Made by a program: the position numbers and the translations under genes
Assembly (NCBI GenBank): GCA_035610835.1
Contig: CM069459.1
Coordinates: 26,555,570-26,619,569, forward strand
Length of the DNA stretch: 64,000 nt
From: Ophiura sarsii
Lineage: Eukaryota > Echinodermata > Ophiuroidea > Amphilepidida > Ophiuridae
Direction: 5' to 3'
Notes under the pieces: generated by a model
Databases searched by the model: none
What the model was told of the DNA's origin: nothing
The model's input: only the letters and a program-made list of their open reading frames with translations
In this document: in pieces, positions 10,901-22,719 of the stretch
Numbering within the stretch: position 1 is the stretch's first letter
How the letters are laid out: each line of letters begins with the position of its first letter

Positions 10901-11105
10901 GCAATAGCTGCCAGATGTCAAATGTATTTGAAAGCCTATTGCTCCCTTGCAAGAGCTAATTAGAAACAAGTGTCAGCTATTGAAAATAAGGCTTCTTGGG
11001 ACCAACTGCATAGTTTTATCAGCAATAGCTGCCAGATGTCAAATGTATTTGAAAGCCTATTAATCCCTTGCTAATAACAGCTTATGAGTAACACGTGGCA
11101 GCTAT

Positions 11106-11413
11106 AGACTCTATTCACGCGGCACCCAATTTCCAAAATTTCCAAAATCCTCGTTCCCGTTTTGTCTATTTGCGCCTCGGTGAATTCGATAGAACTGCGA
11201 GAGAAACGTGTTACCAAAGCGTGTGGCGTATGGATCCTCGCGCAATGTAATGTCACCGAGCCGCAGATACATTCATAGCTTTCTGTTGGCTGTAAAATCC
11301 CGCGAAAACTTCATTCATCTCATGTTTCTGGTTGATTTACGAGATGATGGTAAACTCGTACTTGTTGACAGATGTGACCTTTCACAATCATGTGCCCATA
11401 GTTCACTTTCGGC
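11106..11413. other. Gene-free stretch between satellite and inverted elements
   Basis: The base composition is more GC-balanced than the surroundings and includes CpG-containing words. No open frame, splice signal pair or RNA gene could be supported. Confidence 0.35.
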
Positions 11414-11691
11414 AAGACGACGATGGACACGAACGGCCGTTAATTTTGAATTTCCGTTGGTTTCAATGTAACAATGGATTTTGATTATATGACCCCATAC
11501 AATTCATCACACGTTGGCACTAAATTATTTCATCTTAAAACCGCTGGAGTTGGATAACCAACTCCAGTGTCAGTATCATTGTTTGAATTTAATCCGTTGT
11601 TAAGCGTTCGTCCCATTCACTTGATCACGTAACCTCGTTCGTATATTTTCACCTGAATATTCGTGAATACGCCCGTGTCCAGCGTCGTCTG
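11414..11691 (+). mobile_element. 278 bp TIR element with central hairpin, copy 1
   Basis: Both ends carry AGACGACGNTGGACACG in inverted orientation. A hairpin with an ATAA loop occupies 11543-11568, near the centre. A second copy lies inverted 98 bp away. Confidence 0.75.
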
Positions 11692-11789
11692 CTTTCAGCG
11701 TGTCTTGTTTCTGCGCCCTCTATATTGCGTAAGTCATCCGATAATTAACTAAAAACTATAGAGGGCAGGATTTGCAATTACGAAATCTC

Positions 11790-12067
11790 CAGACGACGCT
11801 GGGCACGGGTGTATTCACGAATATTCAGATTAAAATATGCGAACGAGGTTACGTGATCAAGTGAATGGGACGGACGCTTAACAACGGTTTAAATTCAAAA
11901 AATGATACTGACACTGTGGATGGTTAGCCATCCACAGTGGTTTTAGGATGAAATAATTTAGTTCCAACGTGTGATGAATTTGATGGGGTCATATAATCAA
12001 AATCCATTGTTACATTGAAACCAACGGAAATTCAAAATTCACGGCCGTTCGTGTCCACCGTCGTCTT
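11790..12067 (-). mobile_element. 278 bp TIR element with central hairpin, copy 2 (inverted)
   Basis: This is the reverse complement of 11414-11691 with scattered differences. Its hairpin at 11912-11939 has a different stem sequence but still pairs perfectly. Confidence 0.75.
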
Positions 12068-12879
12068 GAAATCTCGTAACATTATTTTAGTCAGCAGTGT
12101 TAACTAAAAATCGTATTTAGCGCAGACTGTTGAGTACAATACTCAATATATTTGGTTCGGTTTAACAATACAGTAACTTTACCAAAATAGTCATAACTGG
12201 ATAACGATACCATGATTATTTGGCTGATAACTGTAAATAAATGCAGCTATTGATTCAAGCATTGGTTGCCTTCATATTCTGGTAAGAAATAATTTAAATA
12301 TTTATTTTACTTTGGGTACAGTTTTTCTTTTTTCCGTTTAGGACCCCTTAGCCAGTTACATTTACTTAGTTTTTATCATTGATCATGTTGATTAGCGGAT
12401 CGTCCGCGAACATTTCTTGGATTTATCATATCCAAGTCATTTCTGCCAGCGATAGACAGTTAATAACACGATAAAACATCTGTTTCCAGACAGAGTTGCC
12501 AGTCTGACGAAGCTGCTAGTTTAGAAGTGAAACGTGACTAAATTGTGAGTATCCTATTCACATGTCATTGGATTTGTACAAATCGAAATCATATCTCAGA
12601 TGTTCAATAACAATCCAGATGAACTTATTCAAAGAAAAAAAACATATGTTTGTTTTGTTTTGCTTTGTTTATTTGTACCGTGGCTAATCTATGAAGACTA
12701 AGGTTTCGAACAAGATTTACACTTTAAATGTTTATGTCATAACAGAGCATGGCTGTCTCGCTTCCAATGTGATCATAGTCAGATTGGAAGACCTGACACA
12801 TCCCTTAGAGAGGAATTATTTTCAAGACGCCCTCGTTTGACTTGCGTGTTGCTTTACTTTAAAATAAAAAAAAAGTGAT
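12068..12879. other. Gene-free stretch
   Basis: I see no supported gene, terminal repeat or tandem repeat here. A donor-like GTGAGTATCC near 12545 is not enough to call an exon. Confidence 0.35.
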
Positions 12880-12962
12880 TCTAAGCGGATTCGAACCAGC
12901 AGCAGCACAGCAATCTTTGCATTCATAGACAGCGCTCTTATCGATTGAGCTACGGAGGGAAC
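12880..12962 (-). tRNA. tRNA-like fragment, probably pseudogene or SINE head
   Basis: Read on the minus strand there is a pol III A box-like TAGCTCAATCG (complement of 12942-12952) and a B box-like GGTTCGAATCC (complement of 12887-12897). A T run follows that could end transcription. The D arm pairs. The acceptor ends are not complementary and the anticodon region is distorted, so a working tRNA is unlikely. Confidence 0.38.
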
Positions 12963-14786
12963 TGCCAGAGGAGCGCAAGATTATAATCTATAGGTATTAC
13001 ATTCTCAAAATCGATTACTGGTGTCACTATAATAGACGATTTAGTTAGCCGATTTTAACGATCTATGGTCAGAAGTCACAAACTGGTCCCAAAAAATGTT
13101 TCACTTCTAATAATGTTGAGGAATGCACCAAATCTGATTAAACAGGACAAAACTTAAGTTTTACATACTTAATGACCCACAAACTATATATCGTTGAAAA
13201 GCTTATGATTCAAGATTTTTAATTTTTGCAAAAAAGAATCAAATTATACAGGGTGTGTAAAATTTGTATAGGGTGGAACATAAAAAAGTTGATCGTTTTT
13301 GCTCCTCACAAAATATTTTGATAGTTTGTACAATTAGGGTTTAGCTGAAGATAGTCACCAAAATCAGACCAACCGCAGAAGGTGCTACCAAATTTGCTAA
13401 GAATCACTTGCCCAAAATGTTCACAGGAAAAGTACAGGGTGTCTAAAATTATGATGAAATAATGCATAAAATGAAGGTTTGTATATAATATTCTATGAAA
13501 TTAAGTTAGCATGGACTATTTAATTTAAAAGAAAATAGTTATCAAAATGAACTACACGAATATCGTTAAAGTTCCTTTTATTTTAAATACAGGGTGGTCC
13601 AAAATAGGTCTAAATAGCAAAATTTTCATAAATCTATGAACAATTCTGTGAAGAAACACTTCTGGCTTTTTTAGTTAAATGTTTTACTACCCAGGGTAGA
13701 AAAGGACCGAAGAGTCACACAAATGAAATAGAGAGACTGCGATTTGGCCATTGTTTAATCAATAAAATGAATAAAACTGTGTGTTTTTTACATTAAAACA
13801 CTCCCTGAATTGAACATCATATTCTAGTAGAGAATGTCTAGATAACAATTCAATATTATTATTCATAGTAGCAGGCACATGTTATTAACACATATGAGAA
13901 GTTTGAAAACTTTCCTATGTATAATTTTAAAATGGCATCAATTTCAAAAGTTATAGTTGTCCACTATTTTGTGTAGAAACCTATGGGCGCCTCATCCACC
14001 GGCTCCTCATCCACCGCTCCCACCCTTGACTCACTCGACGTTTAGATTGATAACTTCACTGTTGCTAAACATGTGGCTTTAATTCTTTTTTTATTCGGTA
14101 GCTGGATACATTGTCTTTAATATGATACCAAAAATGTTATGTTTTTTTGACAACTTCTATTTAAAATAGAGACACGTATCACGATTTTAAGGGTTTTTTG
14201 AAACGATCCCACCTCATTTGATATACCTATTAGTGACCTGTGACCCTATACACAAAATTGCTGAGAAATCGACGGAGCTCAACGCATGGTAATACATGAA
14301 AATTAAATCTGATGAAGACAAATTAGGAAAGTTTAAGCAGCTGCTGTATTTCTTCTGATGAGCAATTCTCCACGAAAATGTTTAGCGTTGAAGTTCAGTA
14401 TTTTCTTCATCCAATGCGTCAATGATCTAAGATCTATCATTGGTGAATTCTCTAATTTGATGTCACCTTTCATTGTTTCAACACCTGTAGCGACCTATGT
14501 TTATAACATGTAGGCCTGTGGTCGTATATATTGTCATCCATGAATAACGCCACCAGGCTCATCACAGCTGATTTTTTTTTGTGATAAAAAATCAACAGAG
14601 GGCGGTTGCTATTATGTCCCAAATTTCAAATTTCTAAGGGATGTGCTGAGCGCAAGAAAGACCCAAGTTCATTTTCGGCAAAATTGAGTTAAGGTTGATT
14701 TTGGGTAGCTTAAGTGGTGAGAGATGTGGAAAAAACTGAAGTCTTCAGGGGAGGGGGGGGGGGGGGGGGGGGGGTCATTTTTCAGT
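12963..14786. other. Gene-free stretch with ACAGGGTG words and a poly-G run
   Basis: The word ACAGGGTG recurs near 13249, 13434 and 13590. The same word forms the end of the element at 54278, so these may be decayed ends of related elements. A long G run sits at about 14743-14774. No gene is supported. Confidence 0.4.
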
Positions 14787-14865
14787 AATCCTTGAGATAC
14801 ACTTTGAAAGTTGGGAAAGGTCAGTGAAAATATGTATTGTGTATGCATGGTAAAACTAATTAATG
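14787..14865 (+). repeat. Fragment of the dispersed repeat seen at 3301 and 41655
   Basis: The word TTGAAAGTTGGGAAAGGT and its flanks match the copy after the LRR-Ig gene. It abuts the poly-G run. Confidence 0.5.
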
Positions 14866-15132
14866 GAATGACATTATAATATTACACTCGAATTCCTCTT
14901 CAAATAATATTTGATTATCTGGCTCCGAGGTGAGGGCAATTAACCTTCCCCAATCTAACTACCTCATGGTGGGACTAGAAGTAGTACAAATCTTCGAATC
15001 TAAGACAAAAATTGTACGCGCTGTCGAAAGGTTGTGCTGGTGCACATCGGTCATAAACCCTGCATGCTACTAAAAAACGGAATGTCTCAATGGACGTTTG
15101 ACATACATAAGTGAACAAAAGACATAGCTAAG

Positions 15133-15207
15133 CTTTTCATTCATTCACCTATTCATTCATTCATTCATTCATTCATTCACCTATTCATTCACCTATTCAT
15201 TCTTTCA
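15133..15207 (+). repeat. ATTC microsatellite
   Basis: ATTC units in tandem are interspersed with ACCT. This may mark the 3' tail of the LINE remnant on the minus strand. Confidence 0.9.
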
Positions 15208-15427
15208 TTCATAGAATTTATTCACACAATCTAACAACATCTATATAACAATATAACAAAATATAACATCAAGAAAACAATTTATAATCTAGAATGGTAT
15301 CATGAAAGAGTTAAATCGAAACGATATATAGTGACAAGAGTGATACAAAGGATGAGCTAATATGAATGTAAAATTAAAGCGATGAGAGTGGTCCAGAATG
15401 GTGATGTTGGAAAGTGTGCGGAGGAGC

Positions 15428-16128
15428 CACACTGCTAAAATGTTGAGCAAAATACGTTGCTTAATTGCGTTTAATCATCTGTTGGGTAAATGGTTGATTA
15501 CATTTTAATCAACATATGTAGAAAGCTAGGTGTTGTATGAAAGTAAATACTACCCAACGTTGAGCAAAACAATTTAGTAACAAGTTGGGGAAATCCCGGT
15601 CTGAGATGAGATCTCTGCATCTGGATAAATTATAGTCTGGTAAATAAACCGGTGAATCCGCATCAACATCAGCTCTGACAGGTGTTTTGTGAGTCCGGTT
15701 TTGAATGTTTGAAGCTTGTTCTGTCAAGAAGATGATGTGATAGATCGGTCTAAATATTTGTGGTCGTCCATGGGAATAAACTTATTTCGTCATGTCACAA
15801 ATAAGAAACAATTGGCAATTAAAACACCCAACATATGGGTACATTTGATAAATTAAGCCACAGTTGCTATACAAAAATGCTCAATATGAAAACAATTCAC
15901 AAATTAAGCAGCAGTTAGTATTAAAATGCCCAACAAATGGTTAATTAATGATACCCAACTGTTGTAATTAAAATTGTGCAACAGTTGAGTAATAATGATT
16001 GCCCAACTGTTGATAAACCATTTTAGCCAACGGTATTGGGCATTTTTTACTCAACTGTTGAACTGTTGCATAGTTACTCAACGTTGAGTAAAATGTTGAG
16101 TAACATTTTACTCAACATTTTTGCAGTG
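15428..16128. mobile_element. 701 bp TIR element with repeated CCCAACTGTTG words
   Basis: The ends are CACTGCTAAAATGTTGAG and its near-complement ending TTTTTGCAGTG. Inside, CAACTGTTG and CAACGTTGAGTAA-type words recur many times on both strands. The target duplication is not clear. It appears inserted in the 3' part of a LINE remnant. Confidence 0.7.
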
Positions 16129-16139
16129 CATAAAGGCTC

Positions 16140-17190
16140 AAAGTTTGGCTCCACCGCTGTAAATATCTAGAATTAAAAAATGCACTACTACTACTACTGA
16201 CAGGAGGTTGTTATGATAAGTAGGGAGATGGTTTAATGAAGTGAAAAGAGTACAATGACAACAATAGGCCGGAAATGTTGGTAACGACATAACAAGAGAA
16301 GATAGGGGGGGAAATATGAACAAATATAAAGCAAACAAACTCAGAGATACTCAGAGATCATTTTTTTTTATAACTATTTTTGAAGCGGTTTATTCGTGTG
16401 CAACTAGTTAAAGTAGAGTCAAGGGAGTTCCAGATTTTAGGCCCATTATAGATTATGGATAGATTAAATGACGAAGTATTTTAGATTTAATACTATCAAT
16501 AATTAAGTTATTAGCGTTTCTAGTGTTATAAGTGTGAAGATCTTTATGTTTAGAGAAGAAACCCCAAAAGAATTTGGGAGCGCGTTATTATTGAAACGGA
16601 ACATAAATAAAGCAGTTTGAAGTTTGTTGATATCGAAGATATTAGAGTATTGAAGTCGTGAAATAGAGGCATTGTATGCGAGTCATATGATGTACCAGCG
16701 CAGATACGTAAAGCCTTCTTTTGATAGATAAATAATTTGTCGATTTTTGTCATATCCGTGCTCGACCATGGGCTTAGGGATATATGTTTGAATAGAGTAA
16801 TTGCCCGTGCAATGTTGCAATAAGATATGTATGACAAGACAAGTGTATTATAATTATAAAGAGTATGCAGAATAGAAGAGGGAGGTCATAACGTAATCGC
16901 CGGAGTATACCGATACCTCTAGACACCCGAATACATGTATTTGCGATGTGAAGTTTCAATAATAACACCGAGGAATTTGGTATGGTTAACAGATGAAATA
17001 GGGGTAGAATCAACATAAATGATGGTAGCAGAATGTGTGGTGGTATGCCGATTAGAGCCGAATAGAATATAATTGGTTTTGCTAACGTTAAGAGAAAGTT
17101 TATTAGCCTTGAACCAGTTCGACACATTTTGTAGCTCTTCATTAAAGGTAAAAACTAAAGGCGTAAAGCCAGGATGTGACATAAAATGTC
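16140..17190 (-). pseudogene. Decayed LINE reverse-transcriptase fragment
   Basis: Minus-strand frames around 16919-17182 encode the reverse-transcriptase thumb region, including NWFKANKLSLNVSKTNYILF and later TKFLGVIIE. These are typical of Jockey/CR1-like non-LTR retrotransposons. Continuation toward 16550 gives IDKLFIYQKKALRICAG in another frame, so the copy is frameshifted. The 5' part with the endonuclease and catalytic YxDD is absent. It is not a functional gene. Confidence 0.82.
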
Positions 17191-17708
17191 CGTGACATCA
17201 GCAAAGAGAACATAGAATAATGTCTAAATTGCTCGGTTATTTACTTTGAAAATTGCGAATCAATAAATACAAGACGATGCCGAAATTGATATTTTTTATC
17301 ATGAAGTATAAGAGCGGCTCATAAACGTCATTTGTCAAAGAGAAGTATCCCCATTTTCAAATTTCGTAATGTCTTCCTACGTATAACCGCAGAGCCAGAC
17401 GAAAAGAGCCCAATGTTGAAAATGACTGCGTTAAAAAGTTCTAGTCTGACTTTTATAAGCACAATACCCACAGATATCCGTACGCTTCAAGACCACATCA
17501 GGATGCAGCAGATAAACGTATCCGACTTAAATTATCGAGGGATTTTTTCCTGGAAATTCGTAGAATATTTCTAGCATTTTGTCAAATGATGGTGTGTTCT
17601 CCTATATATTTTGACTTTATAGAACATCATAAGGAATAAAACTTCCAGTAGATTATTTCAAAGTACATTAAGAATAAATAGTCTTGTTTAGAATTCATTT
17701 AAAACATT
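17191..17708. other. Gene-free stretch
   Basis: A short open frame (17332-17574) has no recognisable domain and no splice context. Nothing else is seen here. Confidence 0.35.
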
Positions 17709-18500
17709 TAGGGGAAGGTGGGGTAATGGCGGACGCGGGGTAATCGCGGACAGGGCTGTATCTAAAGGCAGGTGAAAGAAGGTGGTATTTTGCCACCCTA
17801 TGATGTTAGGTGCCTCTCCATTGAAATCACACAAAATCTAAATGGGATGGTTGTCTCGCAAATTCTCGCGAGAATACCAAAAATCACTTTTTGGGCAAGT
17901 TGATATTTTGGTGCATTACTTTCTCTTTGAAACTGGTATTTCTACATCAAGGAAAACAAAGTCTTATTATTTTTTTATTTAATGTATGATACCTTCTGAT
18001 AAAAAAGAAATGAATTCGGAGTCACAATGATGAGCATAATAATAAGAGAGGATGTGCCCATACATTGTACATGGATTGGGGTAATCCCGGACATGTACCG
18101 TTTCCATGGTAACCAATATGGGCGTGGTCAATTTAACATCATAAATCGGTAATAGTTGTTGACCATATAAATATGTGACATTGTTCTTTGATTTCTGCTA
18201 CACTTTTAAAAATGGTATTTTTTAACTCCCATTGAAATACTGTATTCCAATAAAAAGAGGGCTGCCATTGAAAAATACGGTCCGGGATTACCCCCAGAGT
18301 GTGGGGTAATGCCGGACGACGCCATATTTTTTATTGCGTCGTAGCTTCGAATTTCAAAATGATGAGTTGATAAAAACTTGATAAAAGGTAGAACTATCAC
18401 AGTGCTTTGTGTTTACATGATTTTTATTGTTATATGACGTATTATATGTGTGTTATACCTCTCTGACAAAAGGTGTCCGCCATTACCCCACCTTCCCCTA
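17709..18500. mobile_element. TA-type MITE with six copies of GGGGTAATNNCGGAC
   Basis: The ends are TAGGGGAAGGTGGGGTAATG and its complement ending ACCTTCCCCTA, consistent with a TA target. The word GGGGTAATNNCGGAC occurs at 17720 (+), 17737 (+), 18078 (+), 18280 (-), 18303 (+) and 18475 (-). It carries no coding sequence. Confidence 0.85.
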
Positions 18501-18564
18501 CTGATTTCAATGGAATTACAATTGTTGTATTCTCAAAGCTTTGTGTCGTTCCTTTTCCTAACAG

Positions 18565-18740
18565 ATTAAATTGACTCTTCTTGATTATTCTGGCTTTGTC
18601 CTCAATGAAATCGAATTTGACGGGGTTGGATCAACAAATAGCGATTGGTTCACGCAGTCCAGTCTTCTGACGACGACGCGGTGGAGCGATTTACAAACCG
18701 CATCGCCGAATTACTTCTCCTTAGAAGGGGATACGGCTAG
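18565..18740 (+). CDS. Exon of a secreted multidomain gene, unnamed module part 1
   Basis: A strong acceptor (TCGTTCCTTTTCCTAACAG) and a donor (TAG|GTAAGA) bound a 176-base open exon. It starts in phase 0 and ends in phase 2. It encodes 58 residues including LNEIEFDGVGSTNSDWF and PNYFSLEGD. The phase joins exactly to the exon at 19977. I do not recognise a named domain. Together the two exons look like one extracellular module with a conserved-looking cysteine pair. The exon carrying the start codon and signal peptide is not visible, so an upstream exon is expected. The function is unknown. Confidence 0.62.
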
Positions 18741-19624
18741 GTAAGAGGCGCTGCGTAAAACAGTACGCCTGGCCATACAGTAGGAGTTACTTTTATTCTA
18801 GACTTTTACTCTGCCTCCTCCATCATACTTACACTAAATCCTGAATATTGGTTGAATAGATCTTTTTGTAACATGGCATGGCAACAGTTCCGCTCGTCTA
18901 ATTTCAATTTTCATGAGTTGTTCATTGGGTAATGCAATATGTTATTCTTGCATCAGCATACGATACAAGTTAAGAATACAAGTCACCTTTACTCTTGATT
19001 CTAACATACTGATTTCGCAAAGCCGTCTAAATCAGGTATTAGTTGTGTCCCCTCCAAGCAAGAGATTTTTTACTCAACATCTTTGATAGTTATTTACTAT
19101 TACGGTTCCGTTCCCTGAATGTTATCCTACTTTCTTGACCACGGCTTTGATGCTTTATCCAGGGTTATAAATCATTCCCTCCTACACGATGTATCTGATT
19201 TATTTCACACCACCTGTTTCTTGCCGGCGTGCTTGCTACCATTTCCACCGCTGTCCTAAGCATGGCTCAAAGCTCTTTAATCTGGGTGTTACTAGAATCC
19301 CTATATTACTTTTGAAAAATGTTGTTGTGTTAATAAATTCCAATTTTTAACTTCAATTTGTCATAGAAACTAGTGCTATATCATATTTTGTAAAAACAAA
19401 AGTTCAAATTTCTAAAAAAAAATCACATTATAAATTATTATCCGAAGAGCAGATTTTAGTTTTAAAACTAGCCTAAATCTGGCTGAAAGTCACCATGTGT
19501 GCTAAGTTATGTGGCAAGACTGCAGCGCCTGCGGGCTTGGTACCAGTTCCACCGCTGCCACACTCAAGGTCCCCCAGCATGCGGTCAATGGTGTTGGATG
19601 GATGTAATTATTGGGTGAAACTTA

Positions 19625-19741
19625 GGGAGCACATCAAAACTCGACCGCATATCATTGTTTAGAACAATAGAAACTGGCTGCAACCGCACGGAACCCCACG
19701 GAACCGGCGGTTGCCGGGCGGTCGAGTGTTGATGTGCTCCC
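19625..19741. mobile_element. 117 bp Harbinger-like MITE
   Basis: The inverted ends begin GGGAGCACATCAA and continue through ACTCGACCGC. They are flanked by a TTA duplication (19622-19624 and 19742-19744). A 3 bp TTA/TAA target duplication is the hallmark of PIF/Harbinger elements. It lies in the intron, close to a possible cassette exon. Confidence 0.82.
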
Positions 19742-19765
19742 TTAGTATATTAGCGTCATGGCCAG

Positions 19766-19882
19766 TTCAACCTGTCAAAATTGGGCTCAAACATTTACAG
19801 ACAACTGGAATGTAATGCAGAATGGCTTGACTTTTGATAATGGTAACAAAACCCAATGGATATGGGAAGATTCGTGCTCGAA
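19766..19882 (+). CDS. Possible cassette exon of the same gene
   Basis: This is a 117-base open stretch with a usable donor (AA|GTATGA) and a weak acceptor (ATGGCCAG). It starts and ends in phase 2, so it could be included between the flanking exons without a frame shift. It encodes TCQNWAQTFTDNWNV and KTQWIWEDSC. The poor acceptor lacks a pyrimidine tract, and an ATG at 19758 gives another reading of the region. It may be a relic or an alternative first exon. Confidence 0.28.
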
Positions 19883-19976
19883 GTATGATGTTGGCTTATG
19901 TTATTTTTGATTAAATGAAATAGTTCCAAGCTACCAATTTTGAAACATGCCTTTTGATCATTTTATGTGATTATAG

Positions 19977-20170
19977 GCTCCTGCCGTCACAGGCACGTCA
20001 TTTTTTCATCAATAACCACTACGCTGGGTGTGAGAACGAGGCAGGATGGTTATGTGTACTCGATAATGCTGATCCGTGTACTTGGGGACAAATCAGCTCG
20101 ATGGAAAATTATCCCGTTATACTATACAGCGCACAGTCCACCTCAAGCAATTGGAATGACATATATACAG
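19977..20170 (+). CDS. Exon of the same gene, unnamed module part 2
   Basis: The acceptor ATTATAG precedes and the donor ACAG|GTAAAC follows. The exon starts in phase 2 and ends in phase 1. It encodes ARHFFINNHYAGCENEAGW and then NADPCTW and YPVILYS. Joined to 18565-18740 it completes a roughly 120-residue cysteine-containing extracellular module. I cannot match the module to a named family. The phase 1 end fits the F5/8C exon at 21690, which supports a single gene. An inner AG at 19992 is an alternative acceptor but would break the phase match. Confidence 0.68.
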
Positions 20171-21689
20171 GTAAACTAATCCATTTAGTTGATTTGAAAA
20201 ATTCAATAAAGTTAAAACAATATCACAACGGTTGATCGCATATCTGCGAAACCAGGAAAATATCAACGAATAATACTGGCTTAACTGAAATGATGCATTC
20301 TATTCCAGATAATATTTATATCATTGATAAAGAGGATGGGAATATCGAGTAATAAAGCATGAATTTAGTTTGATTTGAAAATTCAATTAAGTAAAAAAAT
20401 ATCAAAACGGTTGATCGCACGGCTGCAAAACCAGGCAATTATCAACGAATGATACTGGCTTTACTGAAATGATGTATTTTATTCCAGATATACTTATATT
20501 ATTGATTAAGATTTAGGATAATGTAAGTTAAATTTAATAGGGTTCACTATCGAAGATTACAAAAAATGGTCATTTGGTAGTTTATATGACATGATTGATA
20601 ACAAAATAACCCCGCAAAATTAATACAAGCTTTGTTTTATCAGTAGTTCGTCCTGATGTCTACTGAAATCATATCGAAATTTGCTCAACGAGTAATATCG
20701 ATTTAAGCTAATGCGATGTTTACTATTTCATGTGGCCTTCAAATTTCTACGGACGGGCATATACGCTGCAATTTTCTCCTTGAATGACTATTGAAATCGT
20801 TTAATATTTGTACGCTGTTTGAAATTGAGGAAGAAACTGTTGTTGTTTTTATACACTAAACGTGTCAATGCTTGAATGTAATTTTGTTTGTGATTAGCGA
20901 TTCTACATTTCCTGTATAGTGTCGTCTGAAGGAATCAGTTGACACTTCTAACACGACAGGAACCATCGTGAACCTTTCCCGGTAACTGACATACTAACAA
21001 CGCATTTTAATGTAATCTCTGTAGCGCGTGTCATATTGGCTCTGTTCGATGTGTTTCTATGGCGTAATAATGATCACGTGAAACCAGCGTATTATATCAT
21101 GAACACTAATGTGCATGGGTGAGATATGAACGCGTAATAGAGTATGCTCAATCCTTAAGGGTTCAGGTACATACAGATATCTGCCGTTGCAAAGTGGTTG
21201 GTGTTAGAAGCACCCGTTTTCTACTGATTTACTCTTCGATGACAATAAACTAACATATTTATATACCCGAGTTGTATCATGTGTTGTTAGAGATTGTTTT
21301 ACATTTCGTACATTGGAAGGCATGTATAAAAATGTTGTTGAAAAGTCATGTTGTGATATTGCCAATATTGGAACAACATTAAGTTTTAAAGGTTTCTGGC
21401 GCCTTAATAATTATCACACATACGTATTTCGCGCAGAAGGCCTATACGGCGCTTAAAAGGAGTAAGTAAAAGATTATTAGTTCAAATTAACTTCCAGAAG
21501 ACATCCCGATGCATGGAGTACAATAACAATTACTAGTTTCTCTAATATTCATCCAAGTGATTTTAATTGTTTTTCTTTGCTCATGCGTGTCTTCTTCTGG
21601 GTGATTAATTAAACTAAAATGACCTTTCGAGTAAGCGCCCTTTAATTCAAAATATTTTTTTATGTATTCTGCATATATTATTGTTTCAG
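20171..21689 (+). other. Intron with a 179 bp tandem duplication
   Basis: The word ACGGTTGATCGCA recurs at about 20228 and 20407, and the flanking sequence matches over about 150 bp. This gives two tandem copies within about 20186-20513. The rest shows no gene. Confidence 0.6.
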
Positions 21690-22018
21690 CTGGTTGTGTA
21701 AAGGCACTTGGTATGAAACAAGGAACCATACAAGATAGTCAGATAACAGCATCAAGTATGTTTGATGGAAACCATTCGCCATCGAACGCTAGATTGGATT
21801 TTCTAGCGGAAGGTGGCATAAAAGGAGGGTGGAGTGCAGGAACCAGTAATGTCAACCAATGGTTGCAGGTGGAGATTGGTGCGGTGAAATATGTGTCTGG
21901 GATTGTGATGCAGGGAAGACAAGACGCAAATCAGTGGTTGGTGGAATACAAAGTTGAATACGGCTACGATGGTACTTCGTGGCAATATGTGAAAGATGCT
22001 AGCCAAAATGAAGACATG
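21690..22018 (+). CDS. F5/8 type C (discoidin) domain, first exon
   Basis: The acceptor TTGTTTCAG precedes and the donor ATG|GTGAGA follows. The exon enters in phase 1 and leaves in phase 0. It encodes the first two thirds of an F5/8C domain: an opening Cys in GCVKALGMK, then SSMFDGNHSPSNARL, then NQWLQVEIGAVKYVSGIVMQ and VEYGYDGTSWQYV. Such domains are beta-sandwich lectin or lipid-binding modules in secreted and surface proteins. The exon at 26343 supplies the closing part. The complete domain, about 155 residues, is the usual length. The ligand cannot be read from the sequence. Confidence 0.9.
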
Positions 22019-22719
22019 GTGAGATCTAATAACTAAGTCCATACATATCATCAATATAGCTTTATAATTAGAAAATGGTGACAATACGTGTATTACGGTA
22101 TCTAATTAGATCAATCTTTATTTGACAAGATAAATGATAAATTATCATCCTAATAATCGGTACATTCAAGTTCAACAAAGTAAAATGATTCCATAAACAA
22201 ATGTTGTGATTATTTGAAAAGAAATGTTGACGGAATGATAAGAAAAGACTCAAGAAGGACGCTAACCAAACGCTGAAAACACAATGTTGACCTATGAATA
22301 TGTTGAAACAAAGACGAGAGAAAGGCACTTCAGTTTCAGTTTTTTCAGTATCAGTTTTATTTTCACCGTAGTATATAAATACATCATGCAAGCAAATTAT
22401 TAGAAAACAAAGGTGGGGAAAACCAAAAGGAGCTCAGCTCGAAGTATATTGGTCACCCTGATAATTTCATGCTAAATATCATGATAGTTTCTTAAAATTA
22501 CTACAAAGAAGACGACTACAAACAAGAGACAGGACAGGACATGTGTAAACAAGACCGGACAGGACATGTGCAACTAAACACTAAAGTGTAGGCAGTAATG
22601 ATGGCATCAGCTATAACATAATAATCTCATGTGGTACAATTTCTCATGTGGTAAATGGTAAACTTTAAACTTTAAAAATGATTTATTGATTATTGGCAAT
22701 ATGAAAGAAAATTTAACTT
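22019..22719. other. Intron, no gene
   Basis: AT-rich sequence. A short direct repeat of GGACAGGACATGTG lies near 22527-22575. Confidence 0.4.

Larger units (their letters stand above)
8782..11105. repeat. Satellite array with ~120 bp units
   Basis: About ten units carry the words AGATGTCAAATGTATTTGAAA, CTATTGGTCCCTTGCTAAT and GGCTTCTTGGGACCAACTG. The spacing is 117-128 bp, with unit marks near 8789, 9935, 10052, 10180, 10303, 10428, 10550, 10910 and 11030. The array is split by insertions at 8809-9826 and 10661-10900. Confidence 0.88.
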
